A stretch of DNA of 64,000 bases, taken from contig NZ_CP150233.1 of the NCBI RefSeq assembly GCF_037974265.1, positions 3,162,001-3,226,000 of the forward strand. Direction: 5' to 3'. The notes under the pieces were generated by a model. The model made no database searches and was not told the DNA's origin. It was given only the letters and a program-made list of their open reading frames with translations. The position numbers and the translations under genes were made by a program. Source of the stretch: Paenibacillus sp. FSL R5-0623. Its GTDB lineage: Bacteria; Bacillota; Bacilli; Paenibacillales; Paenibacillaceae. Below are positions 18,320 through 27,334 of this stretch, in pieces (the stretch's first letter is position 1; each line of letters starts with the position of its first letter).

Positions 18320-18347
18320 AAGGACAATCCATTGTGGTTGTCCTTTT
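18320..18347 (+). terminator. Rho-independent terminator
   Basis: AAGGACAA and TTGTCCTT form the stem, followed by a short T run, directly after the aldolase stop. Confidence 0.75.
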
Positions 18348-18395
18348 TGGTTTGCCTTTTGCGTGATAGTTGTGAGATAGAGAGTGCATAATGGG

Positions 18396-19313
18396 TTACT
18401 CACTCAAGCTCATGTCGTATTTCTCTTTCAGCCGTCGGATATCGGCTCTTGGCGGCGCACCGAACATGCGTGCATATTCGCGGCTAAATTGGGAAGCACT
18501 CTCGTAGCCAACCCGGAATGCTACATCTGCCGCATCTGCAGATTCGGCCATCAGAAGTCGCCGGGCTTCCTGTAATCTTAATTGTTTCTGGAATTGTAAT
18601 GGGCTCATAGCTGTGATCTCTTTGAAGTGACGATGGAATGAAGAGACGCTCATGCTGGCGGTCTCAGCCAGATCTTCAATGCGAAATGGCTGTTCCCAAT
18701 GATGAACGATGTACTCAATCGCTTCTCTGATCCGATAAGTGCTGCTACCTTCAACCGCAATCTGCGCCAGTTCTCCTCCGTAAGGCCCTTGAAGGAGGCG
18801 GAACAGGATTTCTTTAACGTACAATGGAGCCAGAAACGGAATCTCTCCCGGCGTATCCAGCAATCGAACAAGTCGGAGTACAGCGTCCTGAATGGAAGAT
18901 TCCATCTGACCTACAAACATGGCTCGTCTGGCGTTTTCGTTGAAGGTTACCTTGATATTGCATTCGTTAAGTACTTCGAGAATTTGGTTCGGTGTGAATT
19001 CGAGCTTGAGACTTAAGTAGGGTGCATCTGCGGATGCCTTGATAATCTGCCCGATGACCGGGAGATTCATGGAAGCAATCAGGTAATTGGAAGGTCCATA
19101 TTCATAACGCTCCTGTGCGAGCAATACTTCTTTCAACCCTTGAACAATTACACAAAATGAAGGTTTATATACTCTGTATGCCGGCTCACTAATCTTGGAA
19201 TGGTGATAGACAAACAAGGAAGGAATCGCCGTTTCCATTGCACCGTTATGGTGGGAATGGCGTTCGATCAGGTCACTCAATTCCTGTTTTGGTTGAAATA
19301 ATTCTTCGGTCAT
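18396..19313 (-). CDS. AraC family regulator (YqhC-like)
   Basis: The 305-residue protein has the AraC_N-type sensing domain of the YqhC group (about residues 20-175, with KPSFCVIVQGLKEVLL) and a C-terminal double helix-turn-helix (about 195-295, containing RVGYESASQFSREYARMFG). The ATG at 19313 follows AGGAGG; the in-frame GTG at 19328 would start inside that site. YqhC-type proteins often control aldehyde reductases. No such gene is adjacent in divergent orientation, so the target is unknown. Confidence 0.88.
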   Translation of the reverse strand: MTEELFQPKQELSDLIERHSHHNGAMETAIPSLFVYHHSKISEPAYRVYKPSFCVIVQGLKEVLLAQERYEYGPSNYLIASMNLPVIGQIIKASADAPYLSLKLEFTPNQILEVLNECNIKVTFNENARRAMFVGQMESSIQDAVLRLVRLLDTPGEIPFLAPLYVKEILFRLLQGPYGGELAQIAVEGSSTYRIREAIEYIVHHWEQPFRIEDLAETASMSVSSFHRHFKEITAMSPLQFQKQLRLQEARRLLMAESADAADVAFRVGYESASQFSREYARMFGAPPRADIRRLKEKYDMSLSE

Positions 19314-19506
19314 ACGTATCCTCCTCACGGATTTAACCTACTTACATTATAAAGCTTACCGTACAGAACCAAAAGGGGGCCTGAGAGGATCAGGCAATCA
19401 ATTAAGACGATTGATATACCGCTTGCAGCCCAAGACTCGGCATACTAAGAGTATGTTAACAGAGCAAAGCGATTAAAGTTTATTCGAAAAGTTGGTGAGT
19501 AAGGTG

Positions 19507-19680
19507 ATGAAGTGGTTATCAAACCATGTGAGGCAAATATTGATTGACAGGCTTGAATCACAGATCAAGTTCGAAGAAAATTCCGTACATCGAGAGATAT
19601 ACTTCACATGCTGGTTAGAGCTAGTTACCGAAGAGGTCGAGACAACATCAGTTTACAGAACAAATTCAAGGAGAGTGTAA
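19507..19680 (+). CDS. putative small protein (57 aa)
   Basis: ATG 19507 follows a TAAGGTG sequence and opens a 57-residue frame beginning MKWLSNHVRQILIDRLESQ. It is amphipathic, mildly acidic, and without a clear membrane segment. It is directly followed by a second tiny ORF and then a terminator, which suggests a short transcribed unit. The pattern W-x(7)-R-x(8)-S-x-x-x(2)-E resembles the second ORF loosely. No family is recognised. Confidence 0.4.
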   Translation: MKWLSNHVRQILIDRLESQIKFEENSVHREIYFTCWLELVTEEVETTSVYRTNSRRV

Positions 19681-19681
19681 G

Positions 19682-19789
19682 ATGTGGAATATATGGGCAG
19701 GGTTGTCCAGAAAAGCCATTATGAACGAAATCGACAACAGTATGTACCGCATCCGGTACCAGGAAATCTTAGTTGATCCGAATTTTTAA
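19682..19789 (+). CDS. putative tiny protein (35 aa)
   Basis: ATG 19682 follows AAGGAGAG at a good distance and encodes 35 residues starting MWNIWAGLSRKAIMNEID and ending EILVDPNF. The stop lies only 4 bases before a terminator hairpin. The good binding site and the terminator support a real small gene; the product is unknown. Confidence 0.45.
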   Translation: MWNIWAGLSRKAIMNEIDNSMYRIRYQEILVDPNF

Positions 19790-19792
19790 TGT

Positions 19793-19818
19793 TAAAGTCG
19801 CCATTCGGCGGCTTTTTT
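19793..19818 (+). terminator. Rho-independent terminator (AGTCGCC family)
   Basis: AAGTCGCC-ATTC-GGCGGCTT with one T-G wobble followed by T7. It ends the tiny-ORF unit. Confidence 0.85.
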
Positions 19819-19839
19819 TATAGTGATCTGATGAGTGAA

Positions 19840-19869
19840 TTGACAGTTCCTTTATATTAAAGTTATTAT
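19840..19869 (+). promoter_or_regulatory. sigma-A promoter
   Basis: TTGACA (19840-19845), an 18-base spacer and TATTAT (19864-19869) lie 40 bases before the methyltransferase start. Confidence 0.6.
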
Positions 19870-19909
19870 AGATACATTAGATCCTTAATTGAAAAGGAGA
19901 TTATAATCT

Positions 19910-20689
19910 ATGAATAACGGACATTCATCCGGTCAAACGAACGAATCGTGGAGTGGTTATTCCGCTCCTTTTGGTACGTTACAGGAAACACCTATCTTAT
20001 CCTTGCTCCAGCCATCCCAAGGTGAACGTATTCTTGATGTGGGTTGTGGCAATGGGGAGATGACAGCCAAAATTGCAGCCGCAGGAGCGCTGACAACAGG
20101 TATAGATTTTTCAGAAGAGACGATTAGGCAAGCTAAACAGAAATACCCTGATATGAATATTCAAGTAGCAAATGCTTGTCATTATCGGACAGAAGAACCG
20201 TTTGATGCGGTTTTCTCTCATGCCGTTCTGCATTGGATAAAGGATGCTCCAGCTGTAGTACAATCAATACAGTTAGCGCTCAAGAGGGGCGGGCGATTCG
20301 TGGCTGAGTTTGCTGCAAATGGCAACACGGCTATATTAATTACAGCGGTAAGAGAAGAACTGAATGCCCGTGGATACAAATGGGAAGGACGGAATCCGTG
20401 GTATCACCCGACCATTGGCGAATATGCTAATCTACTGGAGCAACATGGATTTCGTGTTAGTCTGGCCCAGCACGTGGATCAATTTACCCCGTTCAAGCCA
20501 GGTGTCAGAAAGTGGTTGACCAGCTTCGCTGAGTATTTATTCAGTGGTATCACACCTGCGGAACAGGATGTTATTATGGAAGCAGTTGAGAAAAAAGTAC
20601 AGCCACAATTGATGCGGGATCGACAGTGGTATCTGGACAGAAGCCGACTGCGAGTCGTAGCTATTAAGGAATCGGGGAATACGATATGA
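19910..20689 (+). CDS. class I SAM-dependent methyltransferase (Tam-like)
   Basis: A 259-residue methyltransferase with motif I ILDVGCGNGEMTAKIA (about residue 40), the acidic strand-2 end in TGIDFSEE, and the motif IV region FDAVFSHAVLHWIKD. The layout and the C-terminal helical cap resemble trans-aconitate 2-methyltransferase. AAAAGGAG precedes ATG 19910. It overlaps the pentapeptide-repeat gene by 4 bases. The acceptor is unknown. Confidence 0.88.
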   Translation: MNNGHSSGQTNESWSGYSAPFGTLQETPILSLLQPSQGERILDVGCGNGEMTAKIAAAGALTTGIDFSEETIRQAKQKYPDMNIQVANACHYRTEEPFDAVFSHAVLHWIKDAPAVVQSIQLALKRGGRFVAEFAANGNTAILITAVREELNARGYKWEGRNPWYHPTIGEYANLLEQHGFRVSLAQHVDQFTPFKPGVRKWLTSFAEYLFSGITPAEQDVIMEAVEKKVQPQLMRDRQWYLDRSRLRVVAIKESGNTI

Positions 20690-21315
20690 AAATGGACAAA
20701 CCCAAGATTCAGGAGCAGTTGCTCGAACCGGAAACGATTGCATTCCTGGAATCCAAAGTGGAGTACAAACACAAACTGATCGAGAACATTACATTGGATC
20801 AACAGGAAGCGAATAAGGTTTCCTTTGAAAATGTTGTATTTAGACATGTGACTATCTCGGAGTCTACGTTGGAACAATTTGAATTCACCGATGTCCGGTT
20901 TGAACACTGCGACTTCTCCAATGTCAATCTCTCTGGTGCCTTCATGCATCGAATCGAATGGCATAATTGCAAGTTTGTCGGAACGGATTTTTCCAATAGC
21001 CGATTGCAAAATGTCAATTTCCTTCATGGTCTAGGCGACTACAGCAATTTCCGTTTTGCCCATCTGAAACAGGTCTCCTTCTCGGAATGTACCTTGATTG
21101 GTGCGGACTTTGCCTATCTGGCACTGCAAAAAATGGAGTTCAGTCAATGTAACATCGACCAAGCTTCCTTAACGGGGACCAAAATGAAGGATTTGGATCT
21201 TAGCGATTGCGAATTTGACTCCTTGGTGTTGACCATGGAAGATCTCAACGGTTGTGTGATTTCACCACATCAAGCCGCCACATTTGTAGGATTAATGGGT
21301 TTGATTATCAAATAA
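20686..21315 (+). CDS. pentapeptide repeat protein
   Basis: The 209-residue protein is built of A(D/N)LXX-type repeats from about residue 45 to 190, for example VRFEHCDFSNVNLSGA and LIGADFAYLALQKMEF. These coil into a right-handed quadrilateral beta-helix. Some relatives (Qnr, McbG) mimic DNA and protect gyrase, but most have no known role. It is translationally coupled to the methyltransferase. Confidence 0.85.
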   Translation: MKMDKPKIQEQLLEPETIAFLESKVEYKHKLIENITLDQQEANKVSFENVVFRHVTISESTLEQFEFTDVRFEHCDFSNVNLSGAFMHRIEWHNCKFVGTDFSNSRLQNVNFLHGLGDYSNFRFAHLKQVSFSECTLIGADFAYLALQKMEFSQCNIDQASLTGTKMKDLDLSDCEFDSLVLTMEDLNGCVISPHQAATFVGLMGLIIK

Positions 21316-21338
21316 ATGGTATGATCACATTTATGGGG

Positions 21339-21366
21339 TTGCCAAGATAGTGGAAGTGTGTATAAT
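21339..21366 (+). promoter_or_regulatory. promoter of the guanidine export operon
   Basis: TTGCCA, a 16-base spacer and a perfect TATAAT (21361-21366) lie about 20 bases before the riboswitch. Confidence 0.6.
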
Positions 21367-21387
21367 TGGAGTCACATTAGAATAAAA

Positions 21388-21525
21388 ACAGGTTTTCTAG
21401 GGTTCCGCGATGTATGTATCGGTCTGGTCCGAGAGAAAACCCGCAACCTGTTGGTTGTGCCACGGAGGGATAAAAGCCTGGGAGATGAACTGCTACATGC
21501 AGTTTGTTTCCCAGGCTTTTTTTGT
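21388..21525 (+). ncRNA. guanidine-I (ykkC) riboswitch with terminator
   Basis: The conserved blocks of the ykkC class appear in order: CTAGGGTTCCG (21397-21407), GGTCTGGTCCGAGAG (21421-21435), then CACGGAGGGATAAAAGCC with GGGAGA (21461-21485). GGTTTTC and GAAAACC form the first helix. The 3' part of the aptamer (AAGCCTGGGA, 21474-21483) is also the left arm of a terminator whose right arm TCCCAGGCTT runs into T7. Guanidine binding should hold the aptamer together and let transcription continue into the two SMR genes, as known for this class. Confidence 0.93.
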
Positions 21526-21588
21526 TTTTACGCTAATGAACCTTACGGGTTGTAGAAAAAAATGTAGTAGAGAAGGAGTGTTACAAGA

Positions 21589-21927
21589 ATGAATAAAACA
21601 TGGATGTCGGTTGTGATTGCTGCGTTGTTTGAAGTGGGTTGGGTCATTGGATTGAAACATGCCAGTGGTCTGCTGGAATGGGGGTTTACGCTGGTTGCAA
21701 TTATCATTAGTTTCTCCTTGATGATTGCAGCTTCGCGGACATTGCCTGTGGGAACCGTGTATGCAGTATTTGTTGGCCTGGGTACTGCTGGTACGGTACT
21801 TGCAGAGATTATTTTGTTTAATGCGACTGTCCAAACTGGAAAAATGGTACTCATTGGTGTACTTTTACTCGGCGTGATTGGGCTTAAAATGCTGAGCAAA
21901 GAGAAGAATAAGGAGGTGCAGCTATAA
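21589..21927 (+). CDS. ykkC: SMR exporter subunit YkkC
   Basis: The 112-residue, four-helix small multidrug resistance protein has the conserved membrane Glu in [16 protein letters not shown] (residue 15) and the SMR pattern [14 protein letters not shown]. The length equals that of Bacillus YkkC. With YkkD it forms a heteromeric proton-coupled exporter. Its position behind a guanidine-I riboswitch implies guanidinium as the natural substrate. The stop overlaps the ykkD start by one base. Confidence 0.92.
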   Translation: MNKTWMSVVIAALFEVGWVIGLKHASGLLEWGFTLVAIIISFSLMIAASRTLPVGTVYAVFVGLGTAGTVLAEIILFNATVQTGKMVLIGVLLLGVIGLKMLSKEKNKEVQL

Positions 21928-22241
21928 TGAACTGGGTATTTCTTATCTTGGCAGGTATATTTGAGATGATCGGAGTGCTGATGATAAACAAGTTGCACAA
22001 AGACCGTAGTCTCATTTCACTGGTTCTATTGGTAGCTGGGTTTGGTCTAAGCTTCCTGTTCCTGTCCATTGCGATGGAAACTCTTCCGATGGGGACAGCA
22101 TATGCCGTATGGACGGGAATTGGAGCCTCCGGTGGTGCCATTCTGGGCATGGTGTTTTATGGAGAACCTCGAAATGCCCTACGAATTCTGTTTATCGCTA
22201 TGGTGCTCGGATCGGCAGTTGGTCTTAAATTGGTCAGTTAA
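21927..22241 (+). CDS. ykkD: SMR exporter subunit YkkD
   Basis: A 104-residue four-helix SMR protein with Glu13 in ILAGIFEMIGVLMI and the very conserved METLPMGTAYAVWTGIGA segment, which I recognise from Bacillus YkkD. It starts behind AAGGAGGTG inside the end of ykkC and is the second half of the guanidinium exporter pair. Confidence 0.92.
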   Translation: MNWVFLILAGIFEMIGVLMINKLHKDRSLISLVLLVAGFGLSFLFLSIAMETLPMGTAYAVWTGIGASGGAILGMVFYGEPRNALRILFIAMVLGSAVGLKLVS

Positions 22242-22358
22242 ACAAAGTGATTTTAAAAAGATAATGTACAAATTACATTTTTAATGGTATCCTTATACGT
22301 TACGTGTGAAATAAAAGATGCGTCTTATTGATAGATGTGCGTAAATGAAGGAGACAAC

Positions 22359-23765
22359 ATGACATTTAAGGACTTGAATATTATCCCCTCTATTATGGAA
22401 GGGTTAAGCAAAGCAAACTATACTAATCCTACCCCTATACAGGAACAGGCCATACCAGCTGTATTAGCTGGCAGAGATCTGCTGGGATGTGCACAGACAG
22501 GAACAGGCAAGACGGCAGCATTTTCGGTGCCGATCATTCAATTATTAAGCGAAAGATCCAAAGGACAAGGATCAAAGTCCGCACGACATATTCGCTCATT
22601 AATTTTGACACCAACACGAGAACTGGCTATTCAGATCGCGGATAACATCAAGGTATATAGCCGGTATACGGACATTCGTTGTACGGCAATCGTTGGCGGC
22701 GTTTCGCAAAAAGTACAAGAGCGTGCGCTGAATCAAGGTGCAGATATTATTATCGCAACACCTGGCAGATTGAACGATCTGATTAACCAGAAACGGATTG
22801 ATCTGAAGATGGTTGAAATTCTCGTTCTGGATGAAGCAGACCGGATGTTGGACATGGGCTTCATTCATGATGTGAAAAGAATCATTGCCAAAATGCCGAA
22901 CAAAAAGCAGACGCTGTTCTTCTCAGCTACGATGCCTCCTGAAATCACCAAAATGGTTAAAACCCTGCTGGTTGATCCAGTCAAAGTAGAAATCACACCA
23001 GTATCTTCAACAGTAGACCGCATTGAGCAGTCTATATATTTGCTGGAGAACGGCAAGAAGCAACATATGTTGAACCAAATTTTGGAGGATAAATCCATCG
23101 TCACGGCATTGGTGTTCACACGCACGAAGCGCGGCGCTGACCGGGTTACACGTGATTTGGCCAAAGCGAATGTTACGGCACAGGCTATTCATGGCAACAA
23201 GTCTCAGAACGAGAGACAACGGGCACTGAACAACTTCAAGAGTGGTGCAACACGTGTATTAGTTGCGACGGATATCGCGGCAAGAGGAATTGACGTAGAG
23301 GAACTTTCACATGTCATTAACTTTAACCTGCCTAACATTCCGGAAACGTATGTTCACCGTATTGGACGTACAGGGCGAGCTGGCAAAAGCGGGATGGCAA
23401 TTTCGTTCTGTGAGAAGGATGAACTTCCATTCCTGAAGGATATCGAGAAAGTAATCAAAAAGACGATTCCTGAAGTGAAAGGTCATCCGTATCCAATGAC
23501 AGGTGTACCTGTGTTTGATAAAACCAGCAAAGCATCAGGCAGTAAACCTTCGTTCAACAAATCGGCTGCAGGCAAACCGGCGAAGTCCAAAGCTAACCCG
23601 GCACGCAAGCCCAAGTCCGAATGGTTTGCCAAGAGTGGTAAATCAAACAGTAGTCGTTCAAACGACGGTAGACCCAATAGCAGTAGATCCAACAGCAGTA
23701 GCAGTAAATCTAACCATGGCTCATTCAGCCGCAGCAGCAAAACTAGGAATGATAGAGCCAATTAA
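22359..23765 (+). CDS. DEAD-box ATP-dependent RNA helicase (RhlE-like)
   Basis: The 468-residue helicase has the Q motif (NPTPIQEQAIP), Walker A AQTGTGKT, PTRELA, TPGR, DEAD in VLDEADRML, SAT, then the second RecA domain with ARGIDVE and HRIGRTGRAG. The last 90 residues are a basic, Ser/Asn/Arg-rich low-complexity tail, as in RhlE-type helicases, and probably bind RNA. ATG 22359 follows AAGGAG. Such proteins act in cold adaptation, ribosome assembly or mRNA decay. Confidence 0.93.
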   Translation: MTFKDLNIIPSIMEGLSKANYTNPTPIQEQAIPAVLAGRDLLGCAQTGTGKTAAFSVPIIQLLSERSKGQGSKSARHIRSLILTPTRELAIQIADNIKVYSRYTDIRCTAIVGGVSQKVQERALNQGADIIIATPGRLNDLINQKRIDLKMVEILVLDEADRMLDMGFIHDVKRIIAKMPNKKQTLFFSATMPPEITKMVKTLLVDPVKVEITPVSSTVDRIEQSIYLLENGKKQHMLNQILEDKSIVTALVFTRTKRGADRVTRDLAKANVTAQAIHGNKSQNERQRALNNFKSGATRVLVATDIAARGIDVEELSHVINFNLPNIPETYVHRIGRTGRAGKSGMAISFCEKDELPFLKDIEKVIKKTIPEVKGHPYPMTGVPVFDKTSKASGSKPSFNKSAAGKPAKSKANPARKPKSEWFAKSGKSNSSRSNDGRPNSSRSNSSSSKSNHGSFSRSSKTRNDRAN

Positions 23766-23784
23766 GATCTAAATAAATCCAGAC

Positions 23785-23818
23785 AAAACCTTCTCCATTC
23801 ATATGGAGGAGGTTTTAT
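23785..23818 (+). terminator. Rho-independent terminator
   Basis: AAAACCTTCTCC and GGAGGAGGTTTT pair around an 8-base loop with a T-rich tail after the helicase gene. Confidence 0.75.
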
Positions 23819-23907
23819 TATACGCTTTTATGTGTAACAACCTTATTTACATACGAACTTACATTCGGTATCATTATATCGTTCACTGGTGAAAGGGAGG
23901 TACTGAC

Positions 23908-24267
23908 TTGAAGGATACGATAATTGAATACAGTTTGAAGAAAAAAGGTGCGACCAAGGAATATCCATTTGGGCCTGATCCTGTAACCATTAAGGTCGGA
24001 GGGAAAATATTTGCATTACTTTTCGAAAACAAAGAAGAAAATGGTCTATTAAACTTAAAATGTGATCCTATAATTGCAGAGAACCTAAGAGAGCAGCATG
24101 AAGCGGTTCGACCAGGATATCATATGAACAAAAAACACTGGAATACCATTACGCTGGATGGTTCCTTGTCCGATGAGGATGTCTACGTCATGATCGATCA
24201 CTCTTATGATATGGTTATTAAATCCCTTCCGAAAAGGATTCGGGATTCTCTGAACGGTAAGAGATAA
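23908..24267 (+). CDS. MmcQ/YjbR family protein
   Basis: The 119-residue protein has the YjbR pattern: KEYPFGPDPVTIKVGGKIFAL at the start, LKCDPIIAENLREQ in the middle and HWNTITLDG followed by DHSYDMVIKSLP at the end. The fold is CyaY-like; the role is unknown, possibly DNA binding. It begins at TTG 23908 behind AAAGGGAGGT. Confidence 0.88.
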   Translation: MKDTIIEYSLKKKGATKEYPFGPDPVTIKVGGKIFALLFENKEENGLLNLKCDPIIAENLREQHEAVRPGYHMNKKHWNTITLDGSLSDEDVYVMIDHSYDMVIKSLPKRIRDSLNGKR

Positions 24268-24329
24268 GAAGAAATATATGAGGTAGGTAAAAGGCTAATG
24301 GTCTGCTTCTCTAACAGAATGAATATCCT

Positions 24330-25022
24330 ATGAAAATGAAGACATATTTGAAGTCCGTTTGGTTCCATTACCTTGGAAATAAACAAGATCGAACAGCCTT
24401 GTTTAATGTGGCTTCCCTTGTTATCAATGCTGTAACAGGGATAGGCAAGTTAATCCTGGGCATATATTTGTTTTCGGGATGGTTCATTACAAATGCTGTA
24501 TATTATCTGATTCTGTGTGTGGCAAAAGGCCAAGTGCTCCATAAATATACAGTTACCAAGAGGATGGAATCTCCCGTAGAAAGATATAGATTGGAGCTTA
24601 CGGTATATAAACGCGGAGGTCTGTTCCTGTGTTTACTGGGCGCGTCCTATTCGATGGTCTGCCTGCGAATGTATCTAATCGGCGATGCCTTCATATATGA
24701 GGGTATCATTGTGTACATCGTAGCAACAGTCGCTTTTACCAAGTTGGTTTTTGCCGTGTATGGTACCTGGGCTAACCGTCATCTCCATAACCCGATCATA
24801 TCTACATTGAAAATGATTAACTTCACCGATGCGATGGTATCCATCGTGGTGACCCAAGCGACATTACTTACCATGCAAGGCTCACCTCTTGCATTAAAAA
24901 CCAGTAGTTTGTTTGGCATGGGTTGCAGCGTTTTATTTTGTTTGATGGGGGTCTGGATGATGTTCCACAAAAAAAGGGAAACAAGCACGGATCCAAACCG
25001 ATCTCCTGGAACTGAATGTTAA
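24330..25022 (+). CDS. multi-pass membrane protein, unknown
   Basis: The 230-residue protein has five or six hydrophobic segments (about 25-45, 48-66, 95-117, 122-145, 165-185, 190-212) and a short basic C-terminal tail. I see no transport motif or catalytic signature. The start lacks a clear ribosome binding site, so translation may depend on the upstream YjbR gene 62 bases away. The stop lies just before the esterase region. Family not recognised. Confidence 0.65.
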   Translation: MKMKTYLKSVWFHYLGNKQDRTALFNVASLVINAVTGIGKLILGIYLFSGWFITNAVYYLILCVAKGQVLHKYTVTKRMESPVERYRLELTVYKRGGLFLCLLGASYSMVCLRMYLIGDAFIYEGIIVYIVATVAFTKLVFAVYGTWANRHLHNPIISTLKMINFTDAMVSIVVTQATLLTMQGSPLALKTSSLFGMGCSVLFCLMGVWMMFHKKRETSTDPNRSPGTEC

Positions 25023-25062
25023 CATGAAGCATTATTGGCAATCCATTAAAGGTGTGATATCT

Positions 25063-25947
25063 ATGGATCAACAACAACAACTGGCAATGGTACAACGTAT
25101 GCGTCAAAATGTCGTCGGTACAGATGCAGCTCTTCAACCCAGTTCCACATATGCTGTCACAGTAAAAGAAGTCATGATTCCTACGACCAAAGGTGATACA
25201 CGTGTACTTGTGTATACACCGGATAGGGACCAATCCGCGTCTATGCCGGTCTTCTTTAATATGCATGGGGGTGGTTTCATCTTGGGACAAGCAGAGATGG
25301 ATGATCCATGGTGTCGCTTGATCGCTGATCGATCTGATTGTGTGGTCGTTAATATCGATTACAGTCTTGCACCAGAGCATAAGTTCCCAACAGCGGTCCA
25401 TGAATGTTACGACGTTGTACAGTGGGTCCACGCCAATCCGGAATCCTTCTCGGTTAACCCGTCTCTATTCGCTATTGGGGGGCATAGTGCTGGTGGTAAT
25501 CTTGCTGCAGCAGTGTGTTTACTGAATCAGCAACGAGGTAGCGAGCTGCCGATTGTTCTGCAAGTTATGGATTATGCCGTGTTGGATGTGGCTACAGATC
25601 CGGACGAGAAACCGAGTTTTGCAGAAGCCATTCCAGCCGATATCGCCAGAACGTTCAATGCCATGTACCTTGAAACGCCAGAAGATGCGCAAGACCCGTT
25701 GGCTTCACCTGTGCTCGCAACATCAGTAGAGGGACTTCCGGAAGCATTGATTATTACCGCGGAGAAAGATTCACTGGCCCAAGAAGCAAGAACATATGCA
25801 GCAAGGCTGGAAGCAAGCGGTGTGAAGGTGACGCTTAAGGAGTACGAGGGAGCCGCTCATGGATTTACGCATTCTGGGGATCTCCAGATGGCTGAGGATG
25901 CCTGGTACCGAATGAGTGACAAGATCAGAGAAGCATTTTCCAAATAA
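25063..25947 (+). CDS. HSL-family alpha/beta hydrolase (esterase)
   Basis: The 294-residue esterase has the hormone-sensitive-lipase oxyanion motif HGGGF, the nucleophile elbow GHSAGG with Ser142, the acid in ITAEKDSL and the His in GAAHGFTH. Family members hydrolyse short-chain acyl esters in the cytoplasm. ATG 25063 follows AAAGGTG; an in-frame ATG at 25024 has no binding site. A terminator follows 40 bases later. Confidence 0.9.
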   Translation: MDQQQQLAMVQRMRQNVVGTDAALQPSSTYAVTVKEVMIPTTKGDTRVLVYTPDRDQSASMPVFFNMHGGGFILGQAEMDDPWCRLIADRSDCVVVNIDYSLAPEHKFPTAVHECYDVVQWVHANPESFSVNPSLFAIGGHSAGGNLAAAVCLLNQQRGSELPIVLQVMDYAVLDVATDPDEKPSFAEAIPADIARTFNAMYLETPEDAQDPLASPVLATSVEGLPEALIITAEKDSLAQEARTYAARLEASGVKVTLKEYEGAAHGFTHSGDLQMAEDAWYRMSDKIREAFSK

Positions 25948-25988
25948 CTTGCATCAGAATGACACTTAGAAGGAATATAGTTACCTTG

Positions 25989-26014
25989 AAGTCGCCTAAT
26001 GGCGGCTTTTTTTC
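25989..26014 (+). terminator. Rho-independent terminator (AGTCGCC family)
   Basis: AAGTCGCC-TAAT-GGCGGCTT followed by T7, with the same T-G wobble as the other members of this family in the window. Confidence 0.87.
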
Positions 26015-26176
26015 GTTCATTGGTGTGATTGCTTCAATGGCTTGGTGAAACAAGCTTCTGAGCTTGCAGATGTGTTAATAAACTAGATTAGGAGCCTTAT
26101 TGAGATTATAACGATATCGTTAAGGGTAAGAGTTGTTAAATTAGAGGAAATAATGACCAATACCAGGAGGTTTATT

Positions 26177-27334
26177 ATGAACCAATATAACAGTCCATCC
26201 GATATCGCGATTCTTGGCATGGGAACGTCTCTACCTGCGCATCCCGTAGCACAGTCAGATATTGCAGAATTAATCGCTTCTTCTCTTCAGGATCGGCCAG
26301 ATTTGGCCCGTTTTGCCAGACGAATATTCAAGTCCTGTGGTGTTGAAACACGATATACCGTGGAACCGAGCTATCTGGGTTCACTGGAAGAATGCCGTTA
26401 TCTGCCCTCTGGAGAGCGATCAGACATCCCGACAACCGAAGAACGAATGAATACATACAAGCGAGAGGCGCTTCCGCTTGGGATTGAGGCGGCAGAGAAA
26501 GCCCTGGAGGATTCAGGCGTATCTCCTAAGAGCATCACGCATATCATCACGGTCAGCTGCACCGGTCAATATCTGCCAGGTCTTGATGTTATGCTCATCC
26601 GTCATTTGGGTTTGTCTGCCCGAGTTAATCGACTGCCGCTGATCTTTCAGGGTTGTGCCGCAGGGTTGAAAGCCATTCAGATGGCACGAGATGTCGTGCA
26701 GGGAGCTCCCGGATCACAGGTCCTTGTGGTCTGTGTAGAGTTGTGCACCATTCATTTTCAGCCCGTACAAGATCGGGAAGCGCTGTTTGCAGCTTCATTC
26801 TTCGGAGACGCTGCTTCTTCTTGTGTAGTGGGTACACCAGAATCTCGGCACAAGCATTATCTGAGTCTGGGAACGGGTTATTCTGTGCTTCTTCCGGATT
26901 CGACTGAAGATATGACCTGGGAGGTGGGGAATCTGGGGTATGACCTGTATCTATCCCCACGTATTCCGAAGCTGTTAGGTGTTCACCTGGAAGAGGAACT
27001 GCGTCTCTTATTGCAAAGTGAACAGCTGCCTGAACTGTGGGCCATTCATCCGGGAGGACGTGGGATTGTGGACTCTGTGCAGAATGTAATGGAGCTTAGA
27101 GACGAGCAAACAAAGTATAGCAGGGATGTCCTCAGAATGTTTGGTAACTTATCCTCCAATACCATTCTGTTTGTACTGAACGCGATGCGTGAGGACATGA
27201 AGGTACAGGGTCAATCTTCCACAGATGGTGTAGCCATGGCATTTGGACCGGGACTCACCGCAGAGTTGATGCAATTCACTTATGTACCCTCATTATCTTC
27301 AGTGATGGAGGAGCACGATCATGTCCTTTTTTAG
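26177..27334 (+). CDS. type III polyketide synthase
   Basis: A 385-residue chalcone-synthase-fold enzyme with the complete catalytic triad: Cys160 (FQGCAAGL), His291 (IHPGGRG) and Asn328 (NLSSN). The C-terminal FGPGLTAEL motif shapes the cyclisation cavity. Such enzymes condense an acyl-CoA with malonyl-CoA and cyclise the chain to pyrones or resorcinols. ATG 26177 follows AGGAGG; the upstream in-frame ATG at 26153 would place that site inside the gene. It is first in an operon with a methyltransferase (14-base overlap) and a flavoprotein, similar in logic to SrsABC of Streptomyces and to BpsA/BpsB of Bacillus. The starter unit is not predictable here. Confidence 0.93.
   Translation: MNQYNSPSDIAILGMGTSLPAHPVAQSDIAELIASSLQDRPDLARFARRIFKSCGVETRYTVEPSYLGSLEECRYLPSGERSDIPTTEERMNTYKREALPLGIEAAEKALEDSGVSPKSITHIITVSCTGQYLPGLDVMLIRHLGLSARVNRLPLIFQGCAAGLKAIQMARDVVQGAPGSQVLVVCVELCTIHFQPVQDREALFAASFFGDAASSCVVGTPESRHKHYLSLGTGYSVLLPDSTEDMTWEVGNLGYDLYLSPRIPKLLGVHLEEELRLLLQSEQLPELWAIHPGGRGIVDSVQNVMELRDEQTKYSRDVLRMFGNLSSNTILFVLNAMREDMKVQGQSSTDGVAMAFGPGLTAELMQFTYVPSLSSVMEEHDHVLF

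Noticed and set aside
21358-21592. Short open frames between the pentapeptide gene and ykkC
   Set aside because: They lie inside the guanidine riboswitch and its terminator, whose conserved blocks explain the sequence.
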